Shown piece after piece: positions 44,348-54,090 of a DNA stretch of 64,000 bases. A model generated the notes under the pieces. The model did no database searches, had not been told where the DNA came from, and saw nothing but the letters and a program-made list of their open reading frames with translations. The stretch is from the NCBI RefSeq assembly GCF_029277445.1, contig NZ_CP119569.1:1-64000 (forward strand), written 5' to 3'. Within the stretch, counting starts at the first letter, position 1, and each line of letters starts with the position of its first letter. A program made the position numbers and the translations under genes. The stretch comes from Pararhizobium qamdonense. GTDB taxonomy: Bacteria; Pseudomonadota; Alphaproteobacteria; Rhizobiales; Rhizobiaceae.

Positions 44348-44779
44348 TTAATGCAGAGATCTCAGACGGATCTCATCTGCGAGGGTGGCCTGCCGGTTCA
44401 CGATAGTGCGACCTTTGGAATCCTTCATGATATATCTGCCATTGCGCACGACTTCGCTGATCCCGTCGCTATGGCGAACAGATAATCCTGCAGAACCGGC
44501 CTTGCCTTTCGAACTCTGACCCTTCGCGCCTTGAGAGTTTCCCCGGGTCTCGCTTTTGCCCGCGCCCTGATTGCCATTCCCGCCGCCGTTCCCTTTGCCC
44601 CCACCGTTCCCATTGCCGCCGCCATTTCCATTTCCGCTATTGCCGTCTTTTGCAAAAACAGAATGGGGGACAAGCTCCGGGGTAAAAGCCGAAACCTCCA
44701 TTGTGTAGGGCGTTGTCGCAAGGAATACGCTCAAGAGAATGCCGAGTTGAGACTGAACAATTTTTCGGCCGGTCGTCAT
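44348..44779 (-). CDS. Secreted Gly/Asn-rich protein (copy B, intact)
   Basis: 143 residues from the ATG at 44779 (AAGGAG 6 bases upstream). Signal peptide near ILLSVFLATTPYTMEVSAF, then a NGGGNGNGGGKGN low-complexity region (residues about 45-72), a Ser/Lys-rich linker, and a conserved C-terminus GISEVVRNGRYIMKDSKGRT. It faces the rest of copy B. Copy A is truncated by an IS. Function unknown; secretion is inferred. Confidence 0.72.
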   Translation of the reverse strand: MTTGRKIVQSQLGILLSVFLATTPYTMEVSAFTPELVPHSVFAKDGNSGNGNGGGNGNGGGKGNGGGNGNQGAGKSETRGNSQGAKGQSSKGKAGSAGLSVRHSDGISEVVRNGRYIMKDSKGRTIVNRQATLADEIRLRSLH

Positions 44780-45192
44780 GTGAAACTCCTTGCGAGCGAA
44801 GCTATCTAGCGCCCATCAACTGAAACCACTCAGGCACGCGTGCGATAGCGCTGTATACTCTGAACTTGACCGCGCCGATCGTCCACAGGACGTGATCGTA
44901 TTTACCCTCATCCCGACCTGTTCTCTATCTCGTCAGGCATAAGCCGTTTTCTGGTGGGGGTGAAACTCGCGCGACAACAAAAGCACCGGTCGTTTGCACG
45001 GATTTGGGCCAAAACTTGTTGTTTGCAACCTCGCTAGGACCATTGCCTTGATTTCATTCCAAGGTCTTGGCTCGTTAGAGGGCCGAAGCCGAATGGCGGG
45101 TTGATCCACAAAACCTATATTGACAGTAGGCCTGTCTCGCGATCAGCGCTAGAGCTGAATAAAAAGAAGGGCTAAGTATCACGAGGCCTGAA
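44780..45192. other. Gap between copy B and the next genes
   Basis: No gene or clear repeat seen; no EcfG-type element was found before the Gly/Asn-rich gene. Confidence 0.4.
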
Positions 45193-45465
45193 ATGCCCGA
45201 CGGATTTACGGTATACGCTTACACCTTAAGAAATGGGAGCTCCTTGTCCTACGTATCGGACGAAGCTCGGGTCTATGAAGAAGCGCGTCGTCATCGCCTC
45301 TTCCTCCTCGAAGATCCCAGTCGAAAGCTTCCGGAGCATACGATTGTCTATAGGGTTTTGCTTCGCCCGTTCCTGATCGGAGCTCTCCCCGATATCTTGA
45401 ATGACCGAGGGTGCGCGGTTGAGAGGTTGGTGGAAACCATGGAGCCGATCGGGAGGGTCGTTTGA
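45193..45465 (+). CDS. Hypothetical protein
   Basis: 90 residues, soluble: FTVYAYTLRNGSSLSYVSDE, then HTIVYRVLLRPFLIGALPDI. A start at 45193 has GGCCTG upstream only. Amino acid composition is coding-like and the next gene follows in the same direction. I do not recognise the family. Confidence 0.45.
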   Translation: MPDGFTVYAYTLRNGSSLSYVSDEARVYEEARRHRLFLLEDPSRKLPEHTIVYRVLLRPFLIGALPDILNDRGCAVERLVETMEPIGRVV

Positions 45466-45659
45466 TTATTACGTTTTTCGTAGTTGAGCATCATTCGGGC
45501 CCAGACCGTCCACGTATAGACGCGAAGGTGGTTGCCTCTAGGAACGTAAGGGCGAGCGGTTGGCGTGTCGCGTCTCGGCGGGCCAGAAACAGTGGAAGCT
45601 TCTTCATCCAAGGTAGGGCCAATACTCCCACCGCGTCGATCCGACTGGAAGGAAACCGC

Positions 45660-45878
45660 ATGATGACGCATTATGCCTGGACAATAAGAGCTAGCGGTTT
45701 GCAGAACGTACAAAAGGTCACCACGCTGCCGGAGCTTTACGACGTACTTCAGTTGTTGAAGCTACCCGGAATAGCACCGCCGGAATGGTTGACCATGGAT
45801 CCCTGGCGCGAAGAGCTCTCCGGGGATGGCCGCTACGTCTATGATGAAGGCGGCTCGGATGAATGGTCCGTTGTCTGA
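45660..45878 (+). CDS. Small hypothetical protein
   Basis: 72 residues from the first of two ATGs at 45660 (GGAAGGAAA upstream); a longer frame from 45462 is less plausible. Text: MMTHYAWTIRASGLQNVQKV, then WLTMDPWREELSGDGRYVYD. Acidic C-terminus (EGGSDEWSVV). Family not recognised. Confidence 0.45.
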   Translation: MMTHYAWTIRASGLQNVQKVTTLPELYDVLQLLKLPGIAPPEWLTMDPWREELSGDGRYVYDEGGSDEWSVV

Positions 45879-46100
45879 ACAAAAGTCTACTACGGACCCG
45901 GTGACGTTAAGTGAGAGTGACGCAATTTTACGAAATCTCCTCAGCTTTAAGACAGGAGGACTCGCCGCTCGAAAAGCACGACGGGTCTGGCAAGGGGTGG
46001 CCATGCCGCCGTGTCTATGCAATCCACAGCGAAGGTTGAACCGGTGATTTACAAATCGGTTCCGGCGTAGTTGATACATAGGACCTTTGCAAGCCCGCGA

Positions 46101-46114
46101 TGGACTTTAGTCCT
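46101..46114. repeat. GGAC/GTCC palindrome, copy 6
   Basis: TGGACTTTAGTCCT lies 155 bases before the Hint-domain gene. The rest of 45879-46268 holds no gene. Confidence 0.5.
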
Positions 46115-46268
46115 TCACATCAAGCCACCTTTTGGATGTCCAAATTTGCGATATCGCCCAACGGTTCATCTAATCGCTCGGTCGGATGATGATCATACGC
46201 ACTTTTAACAGGCTATATTCTGGACGTAAGGCATCTATCGTTCTCCAACATCAACGATGGAGAAAAAA

Positions 46269-47096
46269 ATGCCCATTCCTAGTGATCGCTCACTCAAGAC
46301 GCAGCTGGCACGGCGCCATTTCTTGGGCATTGCTGCAGCCGCGGGCGCCAGGGTTGCCGCAGTAACAACCGCGGCAGGCTCGATTCTATCACCTTCAAAC
46401 GCCAAAAGCATGGGGAGAAACTGGGGCAAGCATGGGGGAAAAGGACAACACGGGTCAAATTGCTTTCTGCGCGGGACCACCCTCTCCACGCCAGCCGGCG
46501 AAGTAAACGTCGAAGAGCTTTCCATCGGGGACTTGATAACGACGGTGAATGGGGAAGCGATGCCCGTCCGGTGGATTGGTCGTCGGACCTACAAGCCCAC
46601 CCGTTATTCCGCGGCCAAAAACGTGATGCCAATTCGAATCCGACGACATGCACTGGACGGACAAGTGCCTCATAGCGACCTTTATTTGTCGCCGGGGCAT
46701 GCTTTGCTCGTGGACGGGGTTTTGATCAGGGTGATGGACCTCGTAAACGGGGCGTCCATTGCCCCAGCTCTGCCGGAGGGGATAGATGACATCGAATACT
46801 TCCATATTTTACTAGATGGTCATCAAGTTATCCTTGCTCAGGGTGCCCCAACCGAAACTCTGCTTTTAGACGGGCAGAATGACGAGCACTTCGCGAACTT
46901 CGCTGAACTGCGGCAACTGATTCCGGGGATTTTGAATACTCCAATGAAGCCTGCGGCGCCGATCGTCGGCTACGGAGGAAAGACGCATCTTAAAGCTCTA
47001 TTGCGTATTGCGGCGAGCCTCGTCGCAGGACATGAAGTAATATGGGATGACTATGAAAAAATCGCGGCTCGCGCGTATTCGGTTGCCCACTTCTAA
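46269..47096 (+). CDS. Hint-domain protein with Tat-type signal
   Basis: 275 residues from the ATG at 46269 (GGAG 5 bases upstream); ATG at 46257 lacks a ribosome site. Twin-arginine-like LARRHFLGIAAAAG, then the Hint_2 start CFLRGTTLSTPAGEVNVEEL, with the Cys that performs the N-S shift, and the conserved LYLSPGHALLVDG. Rhizobial Hint_2 proteins are often linked to haemolysin-type repeats, absent here, so it may be a stand-alone protein. Exported; function unknown. Confidence 0.75.
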   Translation: MPIPSDRSLKTQLARRHFLGIAAAAGARVAAVTTAAGSILSPSNAKSMGRNWGKHGGKGQHGSNCFLRGTTLSTPAGEVNVEELSIGDLITTVNGEAMPVRWIGRRTYKPTRYSAAKNVMPIRIRRHALDGQVPHSDLYLSPGHALLVDGVLIRVMDLVNGASIAPALPEGIDDIEYFHILLDGHQVILAQGAPTETLLLDGQNDEHFANFAELRQLIPGILNTPMKPAAPIVGYGGKTHLKALLRIAASLVAGHEVIWDDYEKIAARAYSVAHF

Positions 47097-47219
47097 ACTC
47101 TTTCACGAGGCGTTGGCCTCCGTCACCACGGAACCGTTCAGGGGCTCGACAGGAAGAAAAATGAATCTATTCGCGCAGCCGGTCCTGCGGCATTTATTCT
47201 CGTTTTTGCGGATACCAGT

Positions 47220-47558
47220 TTACCTATATCTCGAAAGACGTCTGGCGATAATACCGAAAACAATAAACACTCCGATCGTGCCTCTGAAGCCAATGAGCGC
47301 ATTGATAGAATTGCGAAGCTGTTTCGCGGACGAGGAGATCGCGGGTTTTTGAAGCTTCGAAACTCTTTCTCGGAGATGGGATACGTAAGCCATGAGCCGG
47401 CGAATTTCTTCGATATCGGAGAGGCCCGCCTTACCTTGAATCGGCTCAGGGGCATCGTGGTTATCGAACTCCGCGCTTAATTCCGCGAACTATTCGTCGA
47501 TCTCGTTTTTACCCCTCGACAGGGCCCGCCTACTCGGTTTTTCATTTCTGCCGCTCAT
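47220..47558 (-). pseudogene. Small membrane-anchored protein with in-frame amber
   Basis: From an ATG at 47558 the frame encodes MSGRNEKPSRRALSRGKNEI then DE, a TAG at 47492-47490, then FAELSAEFDNHDAPEP, EIRRLMAYVSHLRERVSKLQ and a C-terminal hydrophobic helix GTIGVFIVFGIIARRLSRYR. The two parts share a frame; CAG to TAG would explain the stop. Coding character continues after it, so loss is recent or a downstream start is used. Confidence 0.55.
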
Positions 47559-47704
47559 GATTCATTTGCTCCACCGGGATCGACTCGGGGAGTCGCAAGC
47601 AGGAACACTGCGATATAGGCAATGTGGGGATGCGCGCTCAGCCACTGGATCACCGATGAGACAAGAGACGCGACCATGCCTGTGATCCTACAGGATGTTG
47701 GTGA

Positions 47705-48066
47705 TCAGGCGACTGGCCTTCGTGCCTTTCCGATACAACGAACGGACGACCAGCGCCCGACAATTCCCGTTAGCGCTCCGCCGACGACGTCGCTGGCGTA
47801 ATGAATTCAAATATAGACATGGGAGAAGGTGATCAGGCAGGCAGCAGCTAGAAAAGCTAATCCGGCGCGGCGGCGCCGTGAAGAAGAAAGGCTGCCGCAG
47901 TCGCAAAGGTTGCCGTTGCGTGGTCGGAGGGAAAAGAAAAGTCGGCGCTACGTTCGACCAGCAGGCGACGAGGACATGGAGTAAATGAGGGCTGTCAGGC
48001 TTGCGCCACCATTGTGGCCACCGCCAGCACTAGGATCGGGACGCCGATGGTGGAAATCCGGATCAT
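47705..48066 (-). pseudogene. Decayed PAP2-family phosphatase
   Basis: The PAP2 motifs can still be read: DFSFPSDHATATFATAAAFL and, in another frame, FSHVYI.IHYASDVVGG. An in-frame TGA follows VATMVAQA, a TAG follows GAAAPD, and the second motif is shifted. It is the last gene of the decayed chrB-like/MFS/PAP2 operon. Confidence 0.75.
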
Positions 48067-48195
48067 CAGATGATCATGAGCAGTGTTGTGCCCGCCAATG
48101 CGTTCGTGGCATTGGGTGAACGTCGCGTCGAGTACATACTTTGGCACTCTCCAGTTCGCCCCTTGCAGCGTCGGAGGCGCTGCATCGATTGTGGA

Positions 48196-49152
48196 TTAAT
48201 CAGCTGTCGCTCGGGCATTGGTGCGGTCCCCCACCCGCCCTCGAATGAAATACAATCCTGCAAGCGTGACAGCGGCGAACGCTGCACCAGCCAGGAAAGT
48301 CCCCTGGGGACCGCTGAGGTCAAGCAAGGCTCATGATCACGAGGACGATCGGGACCAGCGCCAATGGCAGGCCGATCGATTGGGCCCGCAAGGTGAGAAA
48401 TGCTTCGCTGAAGCGGGCGAGCGTAAACACCGCCGCGACGGCTACGACCCATCAACAGGTCCCGCCCAGGCGGCGGAGTTCGGCACGATTCATGGGCATG
48501 CGAACACGACGCTGCCCTTTCGGCCGTTCCGGGTCCTTTACGGCAACAAGGATCAACCCGAGGGAGAGGAATGCCGGTATAACGGCGATCCAGAAGATCA
48601 CCTTGAACTGATCGACTGTTAGCCACATCCGGCCAATCGCAATGAGCGGCCCGAGGAACGCGCCGACGGTGTCAAGCGACTGGCGCAGACTGAAGCTCGC
48701 GCCGCGCAGGTGCGGTGGCGCGATATCGGCAACGAGGGCGTCGCGCGGAGCACCCCGGATGCCCTTTCCGACACGGTCGATGAAGCGGGCGGCGATGAGC
48801 CATTTGAGCAACGATGCCAATGGAAAGACAGGCTTGGTGAACGCCGCAAGACCATAACCGATGACAGCCAGCAATTTGCGCTTTCCCAGCCAGTCGCTGA
48901 GAGCGCCGGAGATAACCTTCGTAATCGATGCTGTGGCTTCAGCCAACCCCTCGATGATGCCGACACTCAAGGCGGACGTTCCAAGCACCGTTACCATATA
49001 GATCGGCAACAGGGCGTGGATCATCAGGAAATGTGCATGAACATCAACACGAAACGGAGCGCCCAGATACCGGCGGGCAGGCCGGACCTTCGCCTAAGCC
49101 AGTTGCCGCTCTTGCTTTGGTCTGCGCTTGAAATGTCCGGTCGGTCGGTCAT
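48196..49152 (-). pseudogene. Decayed MFS transporter
   Basis: ATG at 49152 just after the ChrB-like stop. The first 41 or so codons end in a stop; the frame that follows is open for 190 codons (48452-49024) with helices such as MIHALLPIYMVTVLGTSALS, GALSDWLGKRKLLAVIGYGL and RFIDRVGKGIRGAPRDALVA. After stops near 48450 the remaining helices (FTLARFSEAFLTLRAQSIGL; GTFLAGAAFAAVTLAGLYFI) appear in two other frames. At least three lesions. Confidence 0.8.
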
Positions 49153-49153
49153 T

Positions 49154-49687
49154 TCAGCAGTTCTCTTCATGGGCGTCGAAAACGCGCTGGGCGTAACTAT
49201 CGAGCAAAGCCTCGCAGGTTCTCAACCGCTCTGTCGCCTCGTCCGCCAAGGTCGCGCCGTAAAAATCGAGCTTCTTGATCTTCTCCAGCCAGCCCTGGAG
49301 CTTCTTCAAGTCGGTGTCTTCTTCTTCAAGCTCCGCATAGGTGAACTTGTTGATCGCGATTTCCTTGGCGATCTCCTTCTCGAAATCGTCACAGCGACCA
49401 AGGAACTCCGGTTATTGGTCGTCACGATCGGCTTTGAACCGGGATACGACCTTATCCTCTTGCGCACGATCGAGAGCGACCGTCTCCAGGATGACGGAAT
49501 CACCATTTATTTCGGCAATATCGTTTTCCAACATCTTCAGCCGAGAGACGTGATCGTCGGTCTTGGGCTACAGGCAGACGCCGTTCTGCAAATAAACGGC
49601 GCCCATTCCCTTCAGCCGCCGCCAGAGCGCAATGCGCTTTGTGGCGGGATCGGGCGGCACTTTGTAAGTGAGAAGAAGCCAAGTCAA
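49154..49687 (-). pseudogene. ChrB-like chromate-resistance regulator with two nonsense codons
   Basis: A frame from TTG at 49687 to TGA at 49154 encodes WLLLTYKVPPDPATKRIALW, then VYLQNGVCL and TAG, PKTDDHVSRLKMLENDIAEI, a TAA after RDDQ, and FTYAELEEEDTDLKKLQGWL. This matches the ChrB N-terminal domain family. Only two in-frame stops and no frameshift are seen. The gene starts the decayed operon and overlaps the MFS start (TGAAATG). Confidence 0.7.
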
Positions 49688-49837
49688 AATTTGTCGTGTA
49701 ACAGTGATAATGCAACGACCGTAACACCTCAACTAAGTGATATCGTGCATCTGGAATCCGCCACCGAGCAGTGGTCATGCGTGATCATTTTGACATAGAG
49801 ATCAGCATGCCGAGCAGCTCGACTGCCGCCTTGCCAC

Positions 49838-52006
49838 TTATGAAGCGGCGACCGTCACGTCAGATTGACGTGCTGGAAAGTAACTTGCGGTCAGTTTTTC
49901 CGCGGTGAGAGGGCGGCTGAAGAGATATCCCTGGAGTTCGTCGCAACCCGATAATCTAACAATAGCAGCTTGTTCGTCCGTCTCAATGCCTTCCGCTGTC
50001 ACAGGAATATCGAGGGCGTTGGCAAGCGCAATCGTGGCCTGAAGGACCTTGCCCGCATTCGCCTCGTTATCAAGAGCGATTATGAGAGCCGATCGACCTT
50101 CATGCGATCGAATCCGAACGCACGTAGTGTGCCAATACTGGCGAAGCCGCAGCCAAAATCATCAAGCGCAATTTTGATACCCGCTGCCTTTAGCCCTTTG
50201 ATCGCCCGGTGGGCCTGGTCGGGGTTGGAGATCAGTACCCCTTCGGTAATTTCGATGGTCAGCCTCGACGGCTCGAACGAGGCCCGCGCCAATATATCCA
50301 AGACCTGACGCACGAAGCGTGGATTCTTGAGCTGCAGAGGCGATACGTTAACAGCAAGCCCAAGACCCGGCCATTGAGCTGCCGCGCGGACTGCCTTCGT
50401 CATTATCTGTTGCCCAAGCGTCTCGATAAGGCCCGATCGCTCCGCCAGCGGAATGAAGATGTCCGGCCCGATCGTTGTACCCTCGGAAGGTTGCCATCTT
50501 GCCAAGGCCTCGACGCCGCAAATCCCTCTTCCGTCGGAATGAACCAACGGCTGAAAAACGATTCCGATCTCGTCATTGGCGAGCGTTTGTCGAAGCTGCC
50601 CTTCTAGTTGGGCAACACGCCGGGTTTCGTCGTCGAAACTGGGTTTGAAGATGATCGAGACCCCGCGTCCACTATCTTTCGCTCGGTAGAGCGCGTTATC
50701 GGCTTGCCGGATCAGTTCGGACGCTGCGATTGTTCCGCCGCTCGATTCGGCGACACCGACGCTTGCGCCGATCTCGATGGTTCTGCCGTCGATGTCGAAA
50801 ACGCGTGCAAGACATTGGTGAATGCGGCGTGGCAAATCTGCGGTCTCGAGAGCCTGTACCGTCTCCGTCAAAACGATGGCGAATTCGTCGCCTCCTAGAC
50901 GGGCGATGATCGCACCATTCGGCATCATATGTGAAAGCCGGTCGGCGACCGCGACTGTCGCCGACACCATGTCCCCAACCATCGTTAACGGCCTTGAAGC
51001 CATCGAGGTCAATAAGATTCAACTGTGTGGTGGCACCTGTTTTCGAGGCATTTTCCTGCTCTTGTCCGAGATTTTCAAGCAAACCGGCTCGGTTCCACAG
51101 CCCCGAGAGAGCGTCGTGTGTCGCATGGTGTCGCGCAAGGTTTTCCCCAGCTCTCAAGTTTCGTATTGTGATGAAGCCGACAAACCCCAACCCTCCCAAG
51201 AACAATACAAGGATCAAGGCGGCGGCACTCAGCTCCGACTTGGCTTCCACAAAGCTCCTTGATCCTGGCAACTGGCGCGGCCATGCGAAGTAGCCGACCG
51301 GCTTGCCAGATACGTCATCGAGCGACGTGTTGAGCCCGGAGGCGTCGGGATGCTGTCTGAGTGTGAGGCCCTTCAGCGAGAAGTCGCTTGCCATTTCCGC
51401 GACGGCATCGGGTTTCAGATGCCTGGCAAACAGAAGGGTATGAAGCTTGGCCTTGTCGAACGGAATCTCTGGGTTGCTCGGCCTTATCGCGGCGGCTCCC
51501 ATCAGAACCACGCCCTCGTCGTTTCGCACAAAGTGTACCGACACAGCGGTGCCGGCACGAGCGGCGGCGACGAGCGCCTCGACACCGCCATCAAAGTGCT
51601 GGCTTAACGAACCTTCCAGCGGTGCACCGTTTTCATATGCCATAATGGATTTGCCAGTGGCATCAACCACGATTGCGGTATCGTAAAGCGGATACGCCTC
51701 TGTGGTTGTCCCCCAGTTTTCAGTAATCCAGTCGTCGCGATTATCCGAATTTACCTGGTCGTATGCGTCATCCCAGAAGGCGTTGTCCCGGATCGTCCCT
51801 TCGAGCTGTTTTTCCATGGTGCCGACGGCGCTCGCTGCGGCGCTCATCGCACGAGCATCGTCTATGCTGTCGGATTTCGCAGTAATATTGCCGATCGAAT
51901 CGGCCACCAGAGCACCCAGCACACAACCGACCGTAATGAACAACCCGGCTATGACTGCTACGAATGATTTGCGGACGGTATTGCTTGCTTTCAGGTGGCG
52001 CTGCAC
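49838..52006 (-). pseudogene. CHASE4-GGDEF-EAL cyclic-di-GMP protein with two frameshifts
   Basis: From a GTG at 52006 (AGGA upstream): a membrane helix FVAVIAGLFITVGCVLGALV, a CHASE4 sensor (TIRDNAFWDDAYDQVNSDNR), a second helix LILVLFLGGLGFVGFITI, and the start of GGDEF. A shift near 50970 moves to the frame with ARLGGDEFAIVL and an EAL region GICGVEALARWQPSEG, IALDDFGCGFASIGTL. A second shift near 50095 restores the end VTAEGIETDEQAAIV and LQGYLFSRPL. The GGDEF motif is preserved, and the EAL signature reads EAL. Confidence 0.85.
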
Positions 52007-52372
52007 GGATACATCCTGGGTTGCGACAAGACAACATGGATGTCGAGGTCTCGACAGTGCCGGCAGATTGGCATCATGCCCGCCCAACGCGGGCGCCGCG
52101 CTGGGACAATACATTTGCCCATCCTAACCTTCTGTTAAACGGCGAAAACTCTGCGTATTTAAACACTAGAATCGACGACGGCTGTGGAGGAAGCCGGAAA
52201 GCGTTGTTGGAACATGCAAGTACGTCATCCCGGCGAGCGTCAGATTTTTACGCAAAATTCCGCGTCGCCAATCTGGCGAGACACTTGGTCCAAATCCAGT
52301 TCGCCCTGATGGGGTAGTAACCTCGAACCCATCATTCCAATCGACGGATCCTCCAAATGGAATTTACGCGGA

Positions 52373-52761
52373 TCAGTGGTCCGTACCAGCGTAGATCCAC
52401 ATTGGAACGGTGCTGCCAGCTTTGGCAAACCCAAGAGCCTCGTAGAAGCGAACAGAATTACCGCCCGCTGTAAGAATTATTTGAGAAAGCCAGCATACTT
52501 GTCCCGCATCGCAGTCATCAATTTGCTACCGATGCCAAATCTCTGATGGTCGGGATGAACCAGCAGGTGTGGAAAGTATACCACCAAGTGCCCATCGGAA
52601 ATAGCGTTCGCCAGGCCGAGTAACTGATTGTCGGAACGCGCCGTTATCAGGGTGTGCGAATTACGAAGGGCAGCGAGTAAATCTTGCGGCTTCTGTGCGG
52701 ATGACCAGTTGTTGGCTTTATAGATCTCCACCACTTTCTCTTCAAAAAATAGTGTCCCCAA
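52373..52761 (-). pseudogene. Frameshifted GNAT acetyltransferase
   Basis: The first 94 codons (ATG at 52761) read through VHPDHQRFGIGSKLM, the acetyl-CoA loop, to KYAGFLK and a stop. Moving one base, the text continues ILTAGGNSVRFYEALGFAKA and ends VPMWIYAGTDH, the usual finish of this subgroup. A single frameshift near 52485 is enough. Confidence 0.7.
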
Positions 52762-53150
52762 TTAAGATGTCTATTTTCATATTTGCTCCAGAATAGTCTC
52801 GGGGCTCATCGATGCCTCGAGCAGGTTGTCAGCTGCGTTTAAACTCGCATCCGTTTACACGCCGTTCTCACGAATAGGGTTTTTGGTACCAATATATGTA
52901 CCCCGCACCGTTGTCGCCGACGCCACTCACTCCCCTCGGGAGATGACAAAGCTGTTACAGCTCTCGCGAAATGGTCAATAGGGATGTTGGCGGCGGGAAG
53001 CACCGCGTCAATACCGGCCTGTAGGCTTGCAACATGCGCGCTCTCCATCGACCGTTGTCTTGAAGCTAACACAGCAGCGCCGAACCGGACCGGTGCAGGG
53101 GGCGCGCGAAAACCCCGAACTCTACGTGATCAAAGAGGCCGTGAACCAAC
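52762..53150. other. Gap without recognised genes
   Basis: No open frame with coding character was found between the GNAT remnant and the LigD remnant. Confidence 0.35.
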
Positions 53151-53350
53151 AAAACGGCCTCACTTTTTCGACTACCTGCGCAGCGACGGACGGCGACTGC
53201 GTGGCGCCGTTATCGTCGCGAGCCCGACCTGGCGCCACGGTGTCGATGGCGCTCATATCAAGGCAAGTGGAGAAGATTCTCGATCCGAAGCGTTTTACGA
53301 TCCGCACCGAGCCCACTCTGCTTCAGAAGACAAGCGCCTTGCGGGTCATG
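53151..53350 (+). pseudogene. ligD: LigD polymerase-domain fragment
   Basis: Two frames together recover the end of the LigD polymerase domain: HFFDYLRSDG then GDCVAPLSSRARPGATVSM and ILDPKRFTIRTEPTLLQ. This corresponds to the conserved FIDYLRN...PYS.RARPGA.VS segment. The ligase and nuclease domains are absent. LigD works with Ku in end joining; no ku gene is visible. Confidence 0.65.
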
Positions 53351-53429
53351 GCGACGGGCAGCGATCGCTCGGTCAGCAATCAGGCGGTTTGCCAAGTCGA
53401 TGAAGCAGGCCGCCGGAACGTGCAATCAA

Positions 53430-53708
53430 TCAGATACCATAGCGCCGGTCGAGTTCTTTGAGGGCAAACTGCTCTTCATCGATCAAAACTGGTTCTGGCG
53501 TTCCAGGAAGTTGACGAAGCGCCGGCTTCGAGTCGACAGCGTAGAAGTCCGACGCCCAGGCGGCGAGAATTGCGCGTTTGTCATCTACAGAAATGGCTGG
53601 CGCACTCACCACGTCGAGCGGCCGCTGGAGCTGCATGCCCTGAAGCAAAACTGTTGGTCCCATCGCCATCGCATTGTTGGCGGCCTGCTGCAGCATGTGG
53701 TGCATCAT
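53430..53708 (-). CDS. Small hypothetical protein
   Basis: 92 residues from the ATG at 53708 (AAGGAG upstream). N-terminus HHMLQQAANNAMAMGP, then VSVDDKR-like DDKRAILAAWASDFYAVDSK and PEPVLIDEEQFALKELDRRY. Looks soluble and intact. It lies immediately downstream of the DUF982 remnant and could be cotranscribed with it. Family not recognised. Confidence 0.6.
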   Translation of the reverse strand: MMHHMLQQAANNAMAMGPTVLLQGMQLQRPLDVVSAPAISVDDKRAILAAWASDFYAVDSKPALRQLPGTPEPVLIDEEQFALKELDRRYGI

Positions 53709-53716
53709 CGGTCTCC

Positions 53717-54016
53717 TTATCGCACATGCGGATCGCGGTCGCGCTGTAGGCGTGACGCGGCTATCACGTTTGCTTCGGGCGCCAGAAGATCGTGTTTCTC
53801 AGCGAAGGCGGTAAACAGTCCGCGTGCGGTTTCCGCTTCGATCTCACCGCGCAACGCGGCCCTGCAGGCCTTGAGCGCGACCGAGTGCGCGGCGTCCCTC
53901 AATTAAGCCGGCCATTCGACAAGATATCGGTAGGCGTCCATTACCGAGCGAATCTCTGCCGGAAAGCCCAAGCCGACAAGAATGGAAACAGGCTGTCTGA
54001 ACATATCGGGTTTCAT
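53717..54016 (-). pseudogene. DUF982 gene with in-frame ochre
   Basis: ATG at 54016 (AAAGGAGA upstream). The frame encodes FRQPVSILVGLGFPAEIRSV, then YLVEWPA, a TAA at 53905-53903, and continues RDAAHSVALKACRAALRGEI to the end HDLLAPE. Together this is one normal DUF982 protein of about 99 residues split by a single stop. A TTG after the stop could restart the second half. Confidence 0.7.
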
Positions 54017-54090
54017 CGCTCTCTCCTTTCCAACCCGGAATGTTGATGGGCGCCGTTGCGACGGCGCCCTTGTTAAGGGGACAATGTAGT

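Noticed and set aside
48710..49798. A long plus-strand open frame of 362 codons
   Set aside because: It is the complement of the decayed ChrB-like and MFS genes; its translation has no family pattern or start signal.
52761..53350. A non-homologous end-joining locus (ku/ligD)
   Set aside because: Only a short LigD polymerase fragment remains and no ku gene is visible.
47490..53905. Several in-frame stops (47490, ChrB-like, DUF982, and 32630, 38369 further left) as a sign of stop-codon reassignment or programmed readthrough
   Set aside because: All three stop codons are involved, intact genes use the same stops normally, and frameshifts occur in the same segments. Ordinary decay explains it.
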